A DNA stretch of 64,000 nt from Clostridium sp. LS. Lineage in GTDB: Bacteria; Bacillota; Clostridia; Clostridiales; Clostridiaceae. The notes under the pieces were generated by a model. That model saw only the letters and a program-made list of their open reading frames with translations. It did no database searches and was not told the origin of the DNA. Made by a program: the position numbers and the translations under genes. Location of the stretch: contig NZ_AUUU01000046.1 of NCBI RefSeq assembly GCF_002760435.1, positions 62,001 through 126,000 on the forward strand, in the 5' to 3' direction. Positions 55,050 to 64,000 of the stretch are shown here, one piece after another (position 1 is the stretch's first letter; every line of letters begins with the position of its first letter).

Positions 55050-56414
55050 TTATAAGGAATCCTTGCGACGTATTCCTACTACGCACTCCACATGAGGCGT
55101 GTTAGGGAACATATCCTTAACCTTAGTTTGAACAACCTTATATCCCTTATCCGTAAGCACCTTAAGATCTTCAACCAATGTTTTTGGATTACATGAAACA
55201 TAAATTATTTCAGGTGCATTAAATTTTATTACATAATCTAGAGCTTTTGGATGAACCCCAGTTCTTGGTGGGTCTAGAATTATAATATCTGGTTTATCTT
55301 TTATTGTTTTAATGATTTCTGCTACATCACCAGCTATAAACTCACAATTATCAAGTCCGTTTAATTTAGCATTTTCTTTTGCTGCTTCTACTGCTTCTTC
55401 TATAAGTTCAATTCCTATAACCTTCTTTGCATTTGGAGCAACTATTTGGCCTATTGTACCAGTACCGCAGTAAAGGTCAAATACAACTTTACTGTCACTA
55501 TCCCCCATAAATTCCTTAACTATTGTATAAAGGCTTTCTGCTCCTTTTGTATTAGTCTGAAAAAATGAAAATGGTGATATATTAAATTGTAGTCCAAGAA
55601 GTATCTCTCTGATATAGTCTTTTCCATATAATATATTAACTTTTTCAGGAATTACTGCATCAGATCTTGAATCATTTTCTGTATGAATTATTGACACTAA
55701 ATTTCCGCTATAGCTTTGATTTCTTAATAAGTTAACATATTCAGTTAAGTCAAAATCTATTTGAGTTGTAGTTACTAAATTTACTAAAATCTCACCTGTA
55801 TTTTGAGCCTTTCTAATAACTAAGTGTCTTAAAAACCCTTCTGCTTTCATTATTTTATAATATGATAAATCTTTTGTCCTAAAATAATCTACAGTTAACT
55901 TAATGATCTTTCTATAATCCTCATCAACAAGCTTACACTCATCGACTGTTAATATTCCAAAACTTTTTCCTCTCATATGCATTCCAAGGGAAAGTGGTTC
56001 GCCTTTTGCCTCGTCTCCAAAAGTGAACTCCATTTTATTTCTATATTCCCACTGATTTGGGCTGCCTTGAATTCCTAAATATTCTCCCATTTCAACATTA
56101 GCTTCTTTAAATAAAGCCTTAACTTCTTCACTTAAGAATTCTAACTGCTTTTCATAAGGAATAGTTTGTGATGAACATCCTCCGCAAACACCAAAATGAG
56201 AACATATTGGTTTAATTTCATAATCTGCTTTTTCATCAACCGTTAGTAATTTAACTTCTGCATAATCTTCTTTTTTTCTTTTTACTCTTCCTGTTATAGT
56301 CTGACCTGGGTATGCATTTTTAACATATATAGTTTTATCCTCTGCATATCCTATGCCAGTTGATGGGAATTTTAATTTTTCTATTTTAACGCTTAAATCG
56401 CTTCCTCTTTTCAT
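55050..56414 (-). CDS. rlmD: 23S rRNA (uracil-C5)-methyltransferase RlmD/RumA family
   Basis: 454 residues. An N-terminal TRAM domain is followed by the iron-sulfur cysteine cluster [13 protein letters not shown] near residue 75. The SAM motif [12 protein letters not shown] and catalytic [12 protein letters not shown] are in the C-terminal half, and HVECV closes the protein. The enzyme makes 5-methyluridine in 23S rRNA. It is the first chromosomal gene beside the element; its 3' end faces the element and is a known integration site for some Gram-positive ICEs. AGGAGAAAATA precedes the ATG. Confidence 0.9.
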   Translation of the reverse strand: MKRGSDLSVKIEKLKFPSTGIGYAEDKTIYVKNAYPGQTITGRVKRKKEDYAEVKLLTVDEKADYEIKPICSHFGVCGGCSSQTIPYEKQLEFLSEEVKALFKEANVEMGEYLGIQGSPNQWEYRNKMEFTFGDEAKGEPLSLGMHMRGKSFGILTVDECKLVDEDYRKIIKLTVDYFRTKDLSYYKIMKAEGFLRHLVIRKAQNTGEILVNLVTTTQIDFDLTEYVNLLRNQSYSGNLVSIIHTENDSRSDAVIPEKVNILYGKDYIREILLGLQFNISPFSFFQTNTKGAESLYTIVKEFMGDSDSKVVFDLYCGTGTIGQIVAPNAKKVIGIELIEEAVEAAKENAKLNGLDNCEFIAGDVAEIIKTIKDKPDIIILDPPRTGVHPKALDYVIKFNAPEIIYVSCNPKTLVEDLKVLTDKGYKVVQTKVKDMFPNTPHVECVVGIRRKDSL

Positions 56415-56458
56415 TATTTTCTCCTAATGTATTTTATTTTTGCTATAAAAAAACATAA

Positions 56459-56482
56459 GAATATAAAAATATTTTTATATTC
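56459..56482. terminator. AT-only palindrome, probable terminator
   Basis: GAATATAAAAAT and ATTTTTATATTC form a 24-nt perfect palindrome; on the minus strand a T-rich run follows. It lies after the RDD-like gene and before rlmD. Weak stem energy makes termination efficiency uncertain. Confidence 0.5.
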
Positions 56483-56505
56483 TATAGTTTATCTAATTTT
56501 AGAAA

Positions 56506-56913
56506 TTAGTTCATATTTAGTATTCTTTTTGCTATTGTACCTTTTAATTTACTCTTTTCTAAAATAGGCACATATATGCAGTTAATAATAAAGTAGATTA
56601 TTGATCCTGCTAAAATTAATGCTCCATTGTCTCTTACGAACATATATCCAAATAATTTTAATACTAAATCACATATTAATAGTAATAAGGCAGAACCTGC
56701 AACTATTAACACTTGATCAAGAATATTAGCAAAAATAATTCTGCCAGATGATTCTTTATCATCCTTCTCATAACTTACCAGATCCTGAGTAGCATCCATA
56801 TCTACCGCTGCTTCTGATTCATTTTGTTCTTTAGCATCAGTTACTATTTCATTAGTTTCAGCTTCTTCCTCATTAGTTATTTTGTTTTCATTAACATTTT
56901 CATTTTCCAACAA
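56506..56913 (-). CDS. RDD-like membrane protein
   Basis: 135 residues. The first 60 are acidic and disordered (EAETNEIVTDAKEQNE). The rest holds two membrane helices with the RDD-family pattern: RIIFANILDQ before the first, YFIINCIYVPILEKSKLKGTIAKRIL after the second. RDD proteins may be small transporters; function unknown. Probably a TTG start with a GGGGG site. Close behind the lipoprotein gene. Confidence 0.6.
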   Translation of the reverse strand: MLENENVNENKITNEEEAETNEIVTDAKEQNESEAAVDMDATQDLVSYEKDDKESSGRIIFANILDQVLIVAGSALLLLICDLVLKLFGYMFVRDNGALILAGSIIYFIINCIYVPILEKSKLKGTIAKRILNMN

Positions 56914-56929
56914 AGTTTCCCCCTTTAAT

Positions 56930-57625
56930 CTACTTCATACTCATTTCACCATCTGCGAACTTGTATTTCTTTGTAGATAATTTATATATAATACACTCTT
57001 TAGTGGCTATAATTTCTTCTTTTAAGCCATCTACCGTGTCTTTTATATCGACCTGTTTATCTCCATTTTTTAATTTACTAATTATTTCTTTATTTATATC
57101 TGAATAATCTCTGTTTTCTTGGTCAGTAAATGCTTCTATGTATTTTTTAAATGATGTTTTGCCTAAATCAAAATTATTATCTTTTATGGCTGCGTCTCCA
57201 TCAAAGTTTAAACTTAATTCTAGGCTTATATCACCAGTTTCTAAATTATCTCCATATGTCTTCATACCAAAATACATACTTTCAATTTTATTCGCTTCCG
57301 GACTCTTATTATCAAAGTATATAAAATTGTCATCTATATTCTCATCTTTTTCTTTTTTTATTTTTTCATCCTTTGTATATTTTACCCCTAAATCCTTGGT
57401 TATATTCTCCATCTTTGATAATTTATCTTTAAATACTTTCTGTGTTTGATCTAAAGTATAATTTTTTGCCCATTTTCCTTCTAAATTTTGATCACTGGAA
57501 TCAGTACTTTCCACAGTCTTTGTCTCAGTCTTTTTTTCAGCATTCTCCGCTGCACTTTTACAGCCTACTAATGAAGTTACAACCACGAGCCCCATTAATA
57601 GACTTAGTATTTTTTTAGACACCAA
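56930..57625 (-). CDS. Predicted lipoprotein, unknown function
   Basis: 231 residues with a lipoprotein signal peptide ending in TSLVGC, the lipobox with cysteine near residue 22. A lysine/serine/threonine-rich stretch follows and then an alpha/beta domain without known motif. GGGGGGAG precedes the start. Probably chromosomal and surface-anchored. Confidence 0.75.
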   Translation of the reverse strand: MVSKKILSLLMGLVVVTSLVGCKSAAENAEKKTETKTVESTDSSDQNLEGKWAKNYTLDQTQKVFKDKLSKMENITKDLGVKYTKDEKIKKEKDENIDDNFIYFDNKSPEANKIESMYFGMKTYGDNLETGDISLELSLNFDGDAAIKDNNFDLGKTSFKKYIEAFTDQENRDYSDINKEIISKLKNGDKQVDIKDTVDGLKEEIIATKECIIYKLSTKKYKFADGEMSMK

Positions 57626-57875
57626 ATCTCCCCCCTATTTCTATAGATAATATTTTCATGCCTAATTATTACATGGTAAATGAATAATATAATATTATCA
57701 CCTTTGTATTACAACAATGTGTCAATTATACACTTTTTATTTATTTCTAGGATTATTTAATCTATTTATATAATTTTCCTATAAAAAAACAACATGCATT
57801 CCTATTATATATTTTTTTGACCTTCCATGCAATTATTATCATTTGCTGCATTTTATGAAATCAACTTATAAACTA

Positions 57876-58571
57876 TTAAGTTTCTATATATTCTTTTATT
57901 TTTTCAAACATTTTTTCTCCGATTCCATTTACGTTCTTTATTTCTTCAATTGACTTAAAGTTCCCATTTTTCTCCCTGTATTCAATTATACTTTCGGCCT
58001 TTGAATCACCTATGCCATTTAACGTCTTTAATTCTTCTAGTGTTGCACTATTTATATTTACTTTTTTATTAATATTATTTTGACTATTTAAATTAGTATT
58101 AGTTGTATTAGGTTCAGAACTTTGTGATTCTACAGCCTTTTCATTCTTATTTGCAATATAAATCAATTCGTGATTTTGTAACTTCTTAGCCCTGTTTATG
58201 TTGCTTACATCTGCATTTTCAGTTAATCCTCCTGCTTGTTCTATAAGATCTTTTATTATTGAATCTTCATTTAATATATATACATCTGGTTTCTTCACTT
58301 CACCCTTAATTTCTACCACAATATTTTTATCTTTCAACTCAATATTTGTTTTCTTATTATCTGTACTATCCTTGTTTTTTGCTGCATCACCATTTTTATT
58401 AACTGACTTATCTGTATCTCCTGTGTTATCTACAAAAATGCTTTCTGTTTCATTTTTCTTTAATTCTTTATAACCAGATTTAAAATATAAAACTCCAGCT
58501 GCAATTAACATAATAGCCAGTATGGCGAAAATTCCTACCTTCTTCTTATCTTTCAAAAACTCCTGTACCAA
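57876..58571 (-). CDS. comEA: ComEA-like DNA-binding competence protein
   Basis: 231 residues. One membrane segment near the N-terminus (VGIFAILAIMLIAAGVLYF), an SLBB domain with VVEIKGEVKKPDVYIL near residue 85, and a C-terminal pair of helix-hairpin-helix motifs (INSATLEELKTLNGIG and IEEIKNVNGIG). This is the standard ComEA layout; it binds DNA outside the membrane during uptake. A TTG start follows AGGAGAG. Divergent from the carboxypeptidase gene. Confidence 0.88.
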   Translation of the reverse strand: MVQEFLKDKKKVGIFAILAIMLIAAGVLYFKSGYKELKKNETESIFVDNTGDTDKSVNKNGDAAKNKDSTDNKKTNIELKDKNIVVEIKGEVKKPDVYILNEDSIIKDLIEQAGGLTENADVSNINRAKKLQNHELIYIANKNEKAVESQSSEPNTTNTNLNSQNNINKKVNINSATLEELKTLNGIGDSKAESIIEYREKNGNFKSIEEIKNVNGIGEKMFEKIKEYIET

Positions 58572-58775
58572 TATTTTCTCTCCTATCAGTTTTCTATATT
58601 TATCTCATAAAAATAGCTTAATATTATAGTATATATATCCCATTATTGCCATATTAATTTAATGCTAGACTATTATTGAAATTACCATGAACTTTATATA
58701 GCATTAATTAATTTTTTTTGGTACAATGTATTTTGAGTATAATTAAAAATAATTTAATATAATTTGGAGAATATT

Positions 58776-60005
58776 ATGAGACGACTTTTAAGAACACTTA
58801 ACATATTATTTTTGTTTTTATTTTCCTTTACCTATGCTAATGTTCAAGCAGAAACTATAGAGCCACAAATTAATGCTGAAGGCTCAGTTTTAATTGATGC
58901 TTCTACTGGAGAAGTATTATTTGGTAAAAACGAAGAAAAATCTTTCGAACCTGCATCAACTACTAAAGTAATGACAGCAATTATTACTTTAGAGAAATGT
59001 AAGTTAGATGATGAAGTTACAGTTCAGGAAGATTTTACAAAAATAGATGGAACTGCTATTGGACTATTAAAAGGTGATGTGTTAACTGTAAAAGACTTAC
59101 TTTTTGGACTTCTTCTAGAGTCTGGAAACGATTGTGCGAATGCTTTAGCTGATCATATTTCTGGCAGCGTACCTGAATTTGCAAAGCTTATGAATGCAAA
59201 AGCAAAGGAGCTTGGAGCTTTACATACTAATTTCAAAAATCCAAGTGGATTGCCAGATCCAGAGCATACTACAACAGCGCATGATTTAGCTTTATTTTTA
59301 AGAGAAGCTATAAAAAATAAAGATTACATGAGTATAACTAATACTCCTCTCTATACAATAACTCTTAAGAATAATCCTGACAAAACAATTGTAGTAAATA
59401 ATAAGAACTATATGATTAATAAAAATTCTAAATATTATTATCCATATGCCATATCAGGTAAAAATGGATACACTTTGAAAGCAAATCAAACTTATGTTGC
59501 TGCTGCACAAAAAGATGGTCATGTTCTTGTTGCTGCTTTTTTAAACGCACTTAATAAGGATCAAAATTTTAAGGACATGCAAACAGTTTTCAATTATGGA
59601 TTTGATAACTATTCCCTAGTACATCTCTATAAAAAAGGTGATCAGATTTCAGAATATAAAATAAATGATAACCTCACAATACCTGTAATTAGTTCAAAGG
59701 ATATAGATTATGTAGTTCCTAAAGGGCAGGAAAACTCAGTATCTTCTGAAGTTAAGATAGAAGATAAAGATTTGAGTAATCAGTCTTTTAATAAAGGTGA
59801 CAATATTTTAACAGGAACAATTTATGTAAATAATAAAGAATACACAACTGTTGATTTAGAGGCAGGAGTTTCTAGATTTTATGAATCACCAATTAAGACT
59901 TTAACTCAAAAAAACAACTTACCAATTTTTGTTAGTTCATCTATTGTTGTCTTAGCTGGAGCATTTGGCATAAGAAAATTTTTAAAGAGTAAACTAAAAA
60001 AGTAA
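58776..60005 (+). CDS. D-alanyl-D-alanine carboxypeptidase (DacF-type PBP)
   Basis: 409 residues from the ATG at 58776 with GGAGA just upstream (a TTG four codons earlier is less likely). Signal peptide (NILFLFLFSFTYANVQA). Serine peptidase S11 motifs: SxxK in EPASTTKVMTA near residue 60, SGN in LLLESGNDCAN near 115 and KNG in SGKNGYT near 228 in place of KTG. A beta domain and a C-terminal membrane helix (VSSSIVVLAGAFGI) follow. It trims peptidoglycan stem peptides. Confidence 0.9.
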   Translation: MRRLLRTLNILFLFLFSFTYANVQAETIEPQINAEGSVLIDASTGEVLFGKNEEKSFEPASTTKVMTAIITLEKCKLDDEVTVQEDFTKIDGTAIGLLKGDVLTVKDLLFGLLLESGNDCANALADHISGSVPEFAKLMNAKAKELGALHTNFKNPSGLPDPEHTTTAHDLALFLREAIKNKDYMSITNTPLYTITLKNNPDKTIVVNNKNYMINKNSKYYYPYAISGKNGYTLKANQTYVAAAQKDGHVLVAAFLNALNKDQNFKDMQTVFNYGFDNYSLVHLYKKGDQISEYKINDNLTIPVISSKDIDYVVPKGQENSVSSEVKIEDKDLSNQSFNKGDNILTGTIYVNNKEYTTVDLEAGVSRFYESPIKTLTQKNNLPIFVSSSIVVLAGAFGIRKFLKSKLKK

Positions 60006-60020
60006 ATTTATTATATAAGT

Positions 60021-60048
60021 AAAAGGAAGCTATTTAGGCTTCCTTATT
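60021..60048. terminator. Bidirectional terminator between the carboxypeptidase gene and asd
   Basis: AAGGAAGC and GCTTCCTT form an 8-bp stem with a 7-base loop; T-rich sequence follows on the plus strand and T runs on the minus strand. It separates two convergent genes. Confidence 0.75.
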
Positions 60049-60060
60049 TATATGATAATT

Positions 60061-61146
60061 TTATTTTGCAGTCAAATATCCGCAGGCTTTCAAATACTCA
60101 GCAGATAAAACACCACCGCCTGCTGCGCCCCTTAAAGTGTTGTGAGAAAGGCATACAAATTTATAATCAAATACCTTATCTTCCCTTAATCTTCCCATAG
60201 ATATTCCCATTCCATTTTCATAATCTCTATCTAAGTTAGTTTGAGGCCTATTATTTTCTGTAAAATACTTCAAAAACTTCTTTGGCGCACTTGGAAGATT
60301 CAAAACAATTTCTGGTGCCTTGAAATTTTCCCATGCGCTTATTATTTGCTCAATCGAAGGTTTTTTCTTAAAAGTTACATAAACCGCTGCTAAATGTCCA
60401 TTAGTTACAGGAACTCTAATACATTGAGTTGTAATAACAGGGTTATTAGCATTTACGATTTTACCACCCTCTATTTTTCCCCATATTTTCAATGGCTCAT
60501 TTTCGCTTTTTTCTTCCTCTCCATCAATAAATGGAATAACATTATCAAGAATTTCAGGACATTCGTCGAAGGTTTTTCCAGCCCCTGAAATTGCTTGATA
60601 AGTGCACGCAAGAATAGTTTGTGGCTCATATTCTAAAAGTGCATTTATTGGAGGCACGTAGCTTTGAATCGAGCAATTTGGTTTTACTGCTATAAAGCCT
60701 CTTGTTGTACCTAATCTCTTCTTTTGACTTTCAATAATTTGTCCATGAGACCCATTTATTTCAGGAATCAAAACTGGTACATCTTCTACATTTCTATTTG
60801 CTGAATTATTTGAAACAACAGGTGTTTCATGTTTAGCATAATCTTCTTCAAGTAATTTAGTTTGCTTTTTATCTAAAGAAATTGCGCAAAAGACGAAATC
60901 AACTTTATTACAAATATCTTCTACTTCAAAGGCATCCTTAACTATCATATTCTTATATTTCTCAGGTAATGGCGTAGTCATCTTCCACCTATTACCTACC
61001 GCTTTTTCATATGTCATTCCTGATGAATTCTTACTTGCAGCTAATACTGTTACTTCAAACCAAGGATGATTTTCTAAAAGACATGCAAATCTTTGACCTA
61101 CCATACCTGTAGCCCCTATAATTCCTGCTCTCAACTTATTACTCAT
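60061..61146 (-). CDS. asd: Aspartate-semialdehyde dehydrogenase
   Basis: 361 residues from the ATG at 61146 after AAGAGGTG. NADP-binding GIIGATGMVGQRF at the N-terminus; SNNSANR and the catalytic cysteine in VKPNCSIQSYVPP; active-site ISGAGKT and GHLAAVYV with histidine. The larger, archaeal/yeast-type Asd fits the length. It makes aspartate semialdehyde for lysine, threonine and methionine synthesis. Divergent from a LysR gene. Confidence 0.9.
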   Translation of the reverse strand: MSNKLRAGIIGATGMVGQRFACLLENHPWFEVTVLAASKNSSGMTYEKAVGNRWKMTTPLPEKYKNMIVKDAFEVEDICNKVDFVFCAISLDKKQTKLLEEDYAKHETPVVSNNSANRNVEDVPVLIPEINGSHGQIIESQKKRLGTTRGFIAVKPNCSIQSYVPPINALLEYEPQTILACTYQAISGAGKTFDECPEILDNVIPFIDGEEEKSENEPLKIWGKIEGGKIVNANNPVITTQCIRVPVTNGHLAAVYVTFKKKPSIEQIISAWENFKAPEIVLNLPSAPKKFLKYFTENNRPQTNLDRDYENGMGISMGRLREDKVFDYKFVCLSHNTLRGAAGGGVLSAEYLKACGYLTAK

Positions 61147-61270
61147 TAATAAAATCACCTCTTAAAATTAATTTTGCCTATCTATTATAAATATGATATC
61201 ATTTATATATATATTAGTAAAATTGATAATTTCTATTAGTATAATCAATTTTTTTGATGGAGATGATTTC

Positions 61271-62167
61271 ATGGATTTTAAGCAGCTTAATGCTTTTTTA
61301 ACTATAAGTAAACTTCAAAGCTTTACTAAGGCTGCCGATACCTTAGGTTATGCTCAATCTAGCATAACGACTCAAATTAAACTTTTAGAAAGTGAACTTG
61401 GCGTAAAACTCTTTGAAAGAATAGGTAAGAACGTTACACTGACTCATGAAGGAAAGAAGCTTTTGCCATATGCAAAACAGATGCTTAAATTATCAAACGA
61501 TATTAAAAATACAGTATTTAACACAGAATCCCCAAGCGGAACCCTAACTATTGGTGCTGCCGAATCACTATGTGTTTTAAGACTTCCTGAAATTCTTAAG
61601 GAATACAGAAAACTTTATCCTGAAGTAGAAGTATCACTAAAGTTCGGAAGCTGTGCTGAATTTAGGTATTTTTTAAATGATAATATAATCGATGTAGCTT
61701 TTTCCTTAGGTATTAAAATAGATTCTGAGGAGTTTATATCGGAAGTAGAAGTTCCAGAGCCAATGTTACTTTTAGCTTATCCTGGTCATCCACTTATAAA
61801 TAAGAAAGAAGTGTTTCCAAAAGATATTGAAATGGAGCCGTTGATTTTGACTGAGATGGGCTGCAGCTATAGAGCTGCTTTGGAAAACATCTTAAATAGC
61901 TGTAATGTAAAGCCAAATATAGCTTTAGAAACCGGAAGTGTTCAAGCTATAAAACAATTTACAATGAGCGGACTTGGAATAACATTGCTTCCAAAAGTTG
62001 CTGTAGAAGATGAAATTTCTAGTGGAAAACTCATTCCTTTAAACTGGGTAGGCCCTGATTTCGGAATAATATCTCAAGTGCTTTATCATAAGGATAAATG
62101 GATATCTCCAGCACTCAAAGAATTCCTAAAATTATCAAGAGATTTTATGGAAACTTATTCAAAGTAG
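61271..62167 (+). CDS. LysR-family transcriptional regulator
   Basis: About 298 residues from the ATG at 61271 (GGAGATGATTTC upstream). Residues 1-60 are a LysR HTH (FKQLNAFLTISKLQSFTKAA and SSITTQIKLLESELGVKLF); the rest is a type 2 periplasmic-binding-like effector domain. It is divergent from asd across a 124-bp gap, so asd regulation is possible. Effector unknown. Confidence 0.88.
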   Translation: MDFKQLNAFLTISKLQSFTKAADTLGYAQSSITTQIKLLESELGVKLFERIGKNVTLTHEGKKLLPYAKQMLKLSNDIKNTVFNTESPSGTLTIGAAESLCVLRLPEILKEYRKLYPEVEVSLKFGSCAEFRYFLNDNIIDVAFSLGIKIDSEEFISEVEVPEPMLLLAYPGHPLINKKEVFPKDIEMEPLILTEMGCSYRAALENILNSCNVKPNIALETGSVQAIKQFTMSGLGITLLPKVAVEDEISSGKLIPLNWVGPDFGIISQVLYHKDKWISPALKEFLKLSRDFMETYSK

Positions 62168-62189
62168 TATATAACTTAATTTCAAAGGG

Positions 62190-63104
62190 GTGTTTACAAT
62201 AAAAATTGATAGATTAATTGGTATAATTACAATATTACTTCAAAATGATAAAGTTACAGCGCCCTTTCTTGCGGAAAAATTCCAAGTATCAAGAAGAACT
62301 ATTAATCGTGATATTGAGGATATTTGTAAAGCCGGAATACCTATTGTTACTATGCAGGGATATGACGGCGGTATCTCCATTGCAGAAGGATATAAAATTG
62401 ATAAAACAATATTCACTTCAGAGGAATTGCAATCTATATTTATTGGACTAAAAAGCCTTGATAGTGTATCACAAATTTCATATACTGACCGCCTTATAGA
62501 TAAGCTATCTGCTAAGAAGAATTCAGTCTTTTCTATTACAAACAATATTCTGATAGATCTTTCCTCTCATTATAAAAATAGCCTAGTACCCAAAGTAGAT
62601 ATTATAAAAACGGCTATCAACAAACAGATAACAATTTCCTTTCGCTATTATTACGCAAAAGGTGAAACTGATAGGTTAATTGAACCCTATTTGCTGGTAT
62701 TCAAATGGTCATCTTGGTATGTTTTCGGATATTGCTTAGATAAAAAGGATTTTAGGCTGTTTAAATTAAATCGTTTATGGAATTTATATTGCACTCAGCA
62801 GACCTTTGAATGTAGAGAGTTGCCAGAAGACCGAATGGATTTTGATGATTATTTTTCAGAAGAAATAAAACTTGTTGCTATCTTTGATGAAAGTGTAAAG
62901 TATCGTTTAATTGAAGAATATGGAATAGATAGTTTTACATGCATAGATAATGGTAAACTTTTATTTAAAGCTCGGTTTACAAGTAAGGAAAACCTAATAA
63001 ACTGGATTTTAGGATTTGGAGATACAGCTGAAATAATTAAGCCAAAAGAGATACGCTCTGAAATAAAAAAGCACGCCTTAAATATTTTCAATAAATATAA
63101 ATGA
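62190..63104 (+). CDS. WYL-domain HTH transcriptional regulator
   Basis: About 304 residues using GTG at 62190. An N-terminal HTH_11 (DRLIGIITILLQNDKVTAPF then VSRRTINRDIEDICKAGI) precedes a WYL domain (RLIEPYLLVFKWSSWYVFGY). The GTG sits too near the GGGG site; an ATA three codons later has ideal spacing, so the original ATG may be mutated. Target genes unknown. Confidence 0.8.
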   Translation: MFTIKIDRLIGIITILLQNDKVTAPFLAEKFQVSRRTINRDIEDICKAGIPIVTMQGYDGGISIAEGYKIDKTIFTSEELQSIFIGLKSLDSVSQISYTDRLIDKLSAKKNSVFSITNNILIDLSSHYKNSLVPKVDIIKTAINKQITISFRYYYAKGETDRLIEPYLLVFKWSSWYVFGYCLDKKDFRLFKLNRLWNLYCTQQTFECRELPEDRMDFDDYFSEEIKLVAIFDESVKYRLIEEYGIDSFTCIDNGKLLFKARFTSKENLINWILGFGDTAEIIKPKEIRSEIKKHALNIFNKYK

Positions 63105-63170
63105 ACATGACAAACTGTTGTCCTGTTACCTATAGTATACTAGTAAAAAATGAGAATGGAGGAAGCTAGA

Positions 63171-63431
63171 ATGATTGAATCAAGGTGTGGTATTTTATGT
63201 AGTAAATGTGAATATAGGGAACAGATGAATTGTACAGGATGTGTAAATATTCAAAAACCCTTTTGGGGAGAAAGCTGCCCAGTGAAATCCTGTTGTGAAA
63301 GTAAAAAGCATGAACATTGTGGTACTTGCAATGATTTTCCCTGCGAGTTATTAAATAAATTTGCATATGATAAAGAGCAGGGCGATAACGGCAAGCGTAT
63401 AGAACAATGTAAAAAATGGTGTTTAATATAA
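63171..63431 (+). CDS. DUF3795 family cysteine-rich protein
   Basis: 86 residues from the ATG at 63171 with GGAGGAAGCTAGA upstream. Cysteine-rich pattern CGILCSKCEYREQMNCTGC and a later HCGTCNDFPCELL, characteristic of DUF3795. Metal binding likely; function unknown. Co-directional with the TfoX-like gene 10 nt downstream. Confidence 0.8.
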   Translation: MIESRCGILCSKCEYREQMNCTGCVNIQKPFWGESCPVKSCCESKKHEHCGTCNDFPCELLNKFAYDKEQGDNGKRIEQCKKWCLI

Positions 63432-63441
63432 AGGAGAATTT

Positions 63442-63771
63442 ATGGCTTCAACATTGGAATTTGTAGAATATGTATGTGATCAAATAAGCGATGCTGGTGA
63501 TATTACGTATAAAAAAATGTTTGGTGATTATGGTATTTACTGCAATGCTAAAATTATTGGATTAGTCTGTGATAATCAATTTTTTGTAAAGAAAACCACA
63601 GCAGGTGAGACTTTATTAAATTCAATAGAAGAAGGTCCACCATATCCCGGTGCAAAACCTTATTTTATTATCGATTCTTTAGAAGAAAGAGATTTATTAA
63701 GTGAGTTTATTAGACAAACTTATGAGGAATTGCCAGTATCAAAACCAAAGAAGAAGAAACGTAATAAGTAA
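63442..63771 (+). CDS. TfoX N-terminal domain protein
   Basis: 109 residues. The TfoX/Sxy N-terminal pattern is visible: DITYKKMFGDYGIYCNAKII, GLVCDNQFFVKKT and PYFIIDSLEERDLL. The C-terminal tail is lysine-rich. Only the N-domain is present, as in many stand-alone Gram-positive homologues. GGAG lies 6 bases before the ATG. Confidence 0.85.
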   Translation: MASTLEFVEYVCDQISDAGDITYKKMFGDYGIYCNAKIIGLVCDNQFFVKKTTAGETLLNSIEEGPPYPGAKPYFIIDSLEERDLLSEFIRQTYEELPVSKPKKKKRNK

Positions 63772-63814
63772 TTAATTTTTTGAACTTTTACCTTTAAAAT
63801 TATGTTTATTAATA

Positions 63815-63900
63815 AAGCGTGTGAAACTTTTTCTACAAACAGCTTCCTATACTTTTATTTATCATAGAAAGCTGATTTACATATTTTCTTTCACACGCTT
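63815..63900. repeat. Long imperfect hairpin, possible MITE
   Basis: AAGCGTGTGAAA at 63815-63826 and TTTCACACGCTT at 63889-63900 are exact inverse copies. Inside them CAGCTTCCTAT and ATAGAAAGCTG pair with one mismatch. There is no T run for termination. Nothing else was seen in the last 230 bases. Confidence 0.7.
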
Positions 63901-64000
63901 AATTTAGCTCATAACTTATTTACACAGTCATATACACAAATTAAATTATTCAGTTAAAAATATGAAAATCCTATTTAAAGCTTAAACCAAAACTTAACTC

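Noticed and set aside
54900..55050. tRNA or other att-type gene at the element border
   Set aside because: No cloverleaf-like sequence was seen.
56459..56482. Insertion sequence end
   Set aside because: A/T-only palindrome with no transposase or matching second end; a weak terminator is simpler.
1..64000. CRISPR array
   Set aside because: No regularly spaced direct repeats were seen.

Overview
The window is low-GC DNA (roughly 28-30% G+C by eye) with strong AGGAGG-type ribosome sites, TTG/GTG starts and clostridial housekeeping genes (comEA, a D,D-carboxypeptidase, asd, rlmD). It most likely comes from Clostridium sensu stricto or a close relative. It splits into a large conjugative element (position 1 to about 54.9 kb, almost all on the minus strand) and a chromosomal flank (about 55.0-64 kb).

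Region A (1-16.15 kb) is a defence island at one end of the element. A small helix-turn-helix gene with a putative promoter heads a tightly packed minus-strand operon: C5-cytosine methyltransferase, SNF2/RapA-type helicase (DrmD-like), type III Mod, type III Res, DrmA, DrmB (DUF1998), DrmC (phospholipase-D fold), then an OLD-family ATPase/TOPRIM nuclease that runs off the left edge. This is a DISARM core that also contains a complete type III restriction pair and a C5 methylase. It combines parts normally divided between class 1 and class 2 DISARM and adds a nuclease.

Region B (16.2-52.8 kb) is the conjugation and maintenance backbone. ParA, ParB, a very large methylase/helicase protein, a RadC-like protein, a TOPRIM primase-like protein, MobC and a MOBP-type relaxase lie to the right. 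Then come VirD4, pilin-like DUF6133 duplicates, a VirB6-like membrane protein, and a Tad/type IVc pilus-like set (prepilin peptidase, CpaB, TadZ/CpaE, TadA, TadB, TadC, TadE-like and DUF4320 pseudopilins). After those come DUF6550, a secreted protein, two DNA methyltransferases, a split VirB4, a CBS-GGDEF diguanylate cyclase and a C39 peptidase. Scattered through it are a HigBA toxin-antitoxin module with its own operator, a nonsense-inactivated AlkD-like gene, a deletion scar joining the remains of a Spo0E-like and an XRE gene, and a tnpV reading frame inside the giant helicase gene.

Region C (52.5-54.9 kb) holds a second defence cassette: a TIR protein, a TIR-like DUF1863 (ThsB-type) protein and a caspase-like protease, consistent with a TIR-caspase (type IV Thoeris-like) abortive system. 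The last two genes are bracketed by an 18-nt perfect inverted repeat.

Region D (55.0-64 kb) is chromosomal: rlmD, an RDD-like membrane protein, a lipoprotein, ComEA, a D-Ala-D-Ala carboxypeptidase, asd, a LysR regulator, a WYL regulator, DUF3795 and TfoX-like proteins. The element abuts the 3' end of rlmD, a gene known as an ICE insertion site in streptococci. No integrase is visible, so the other boundary and the recombinase presumably lie left of position 1. No tRNA, rRNA or CRISPR array was found.
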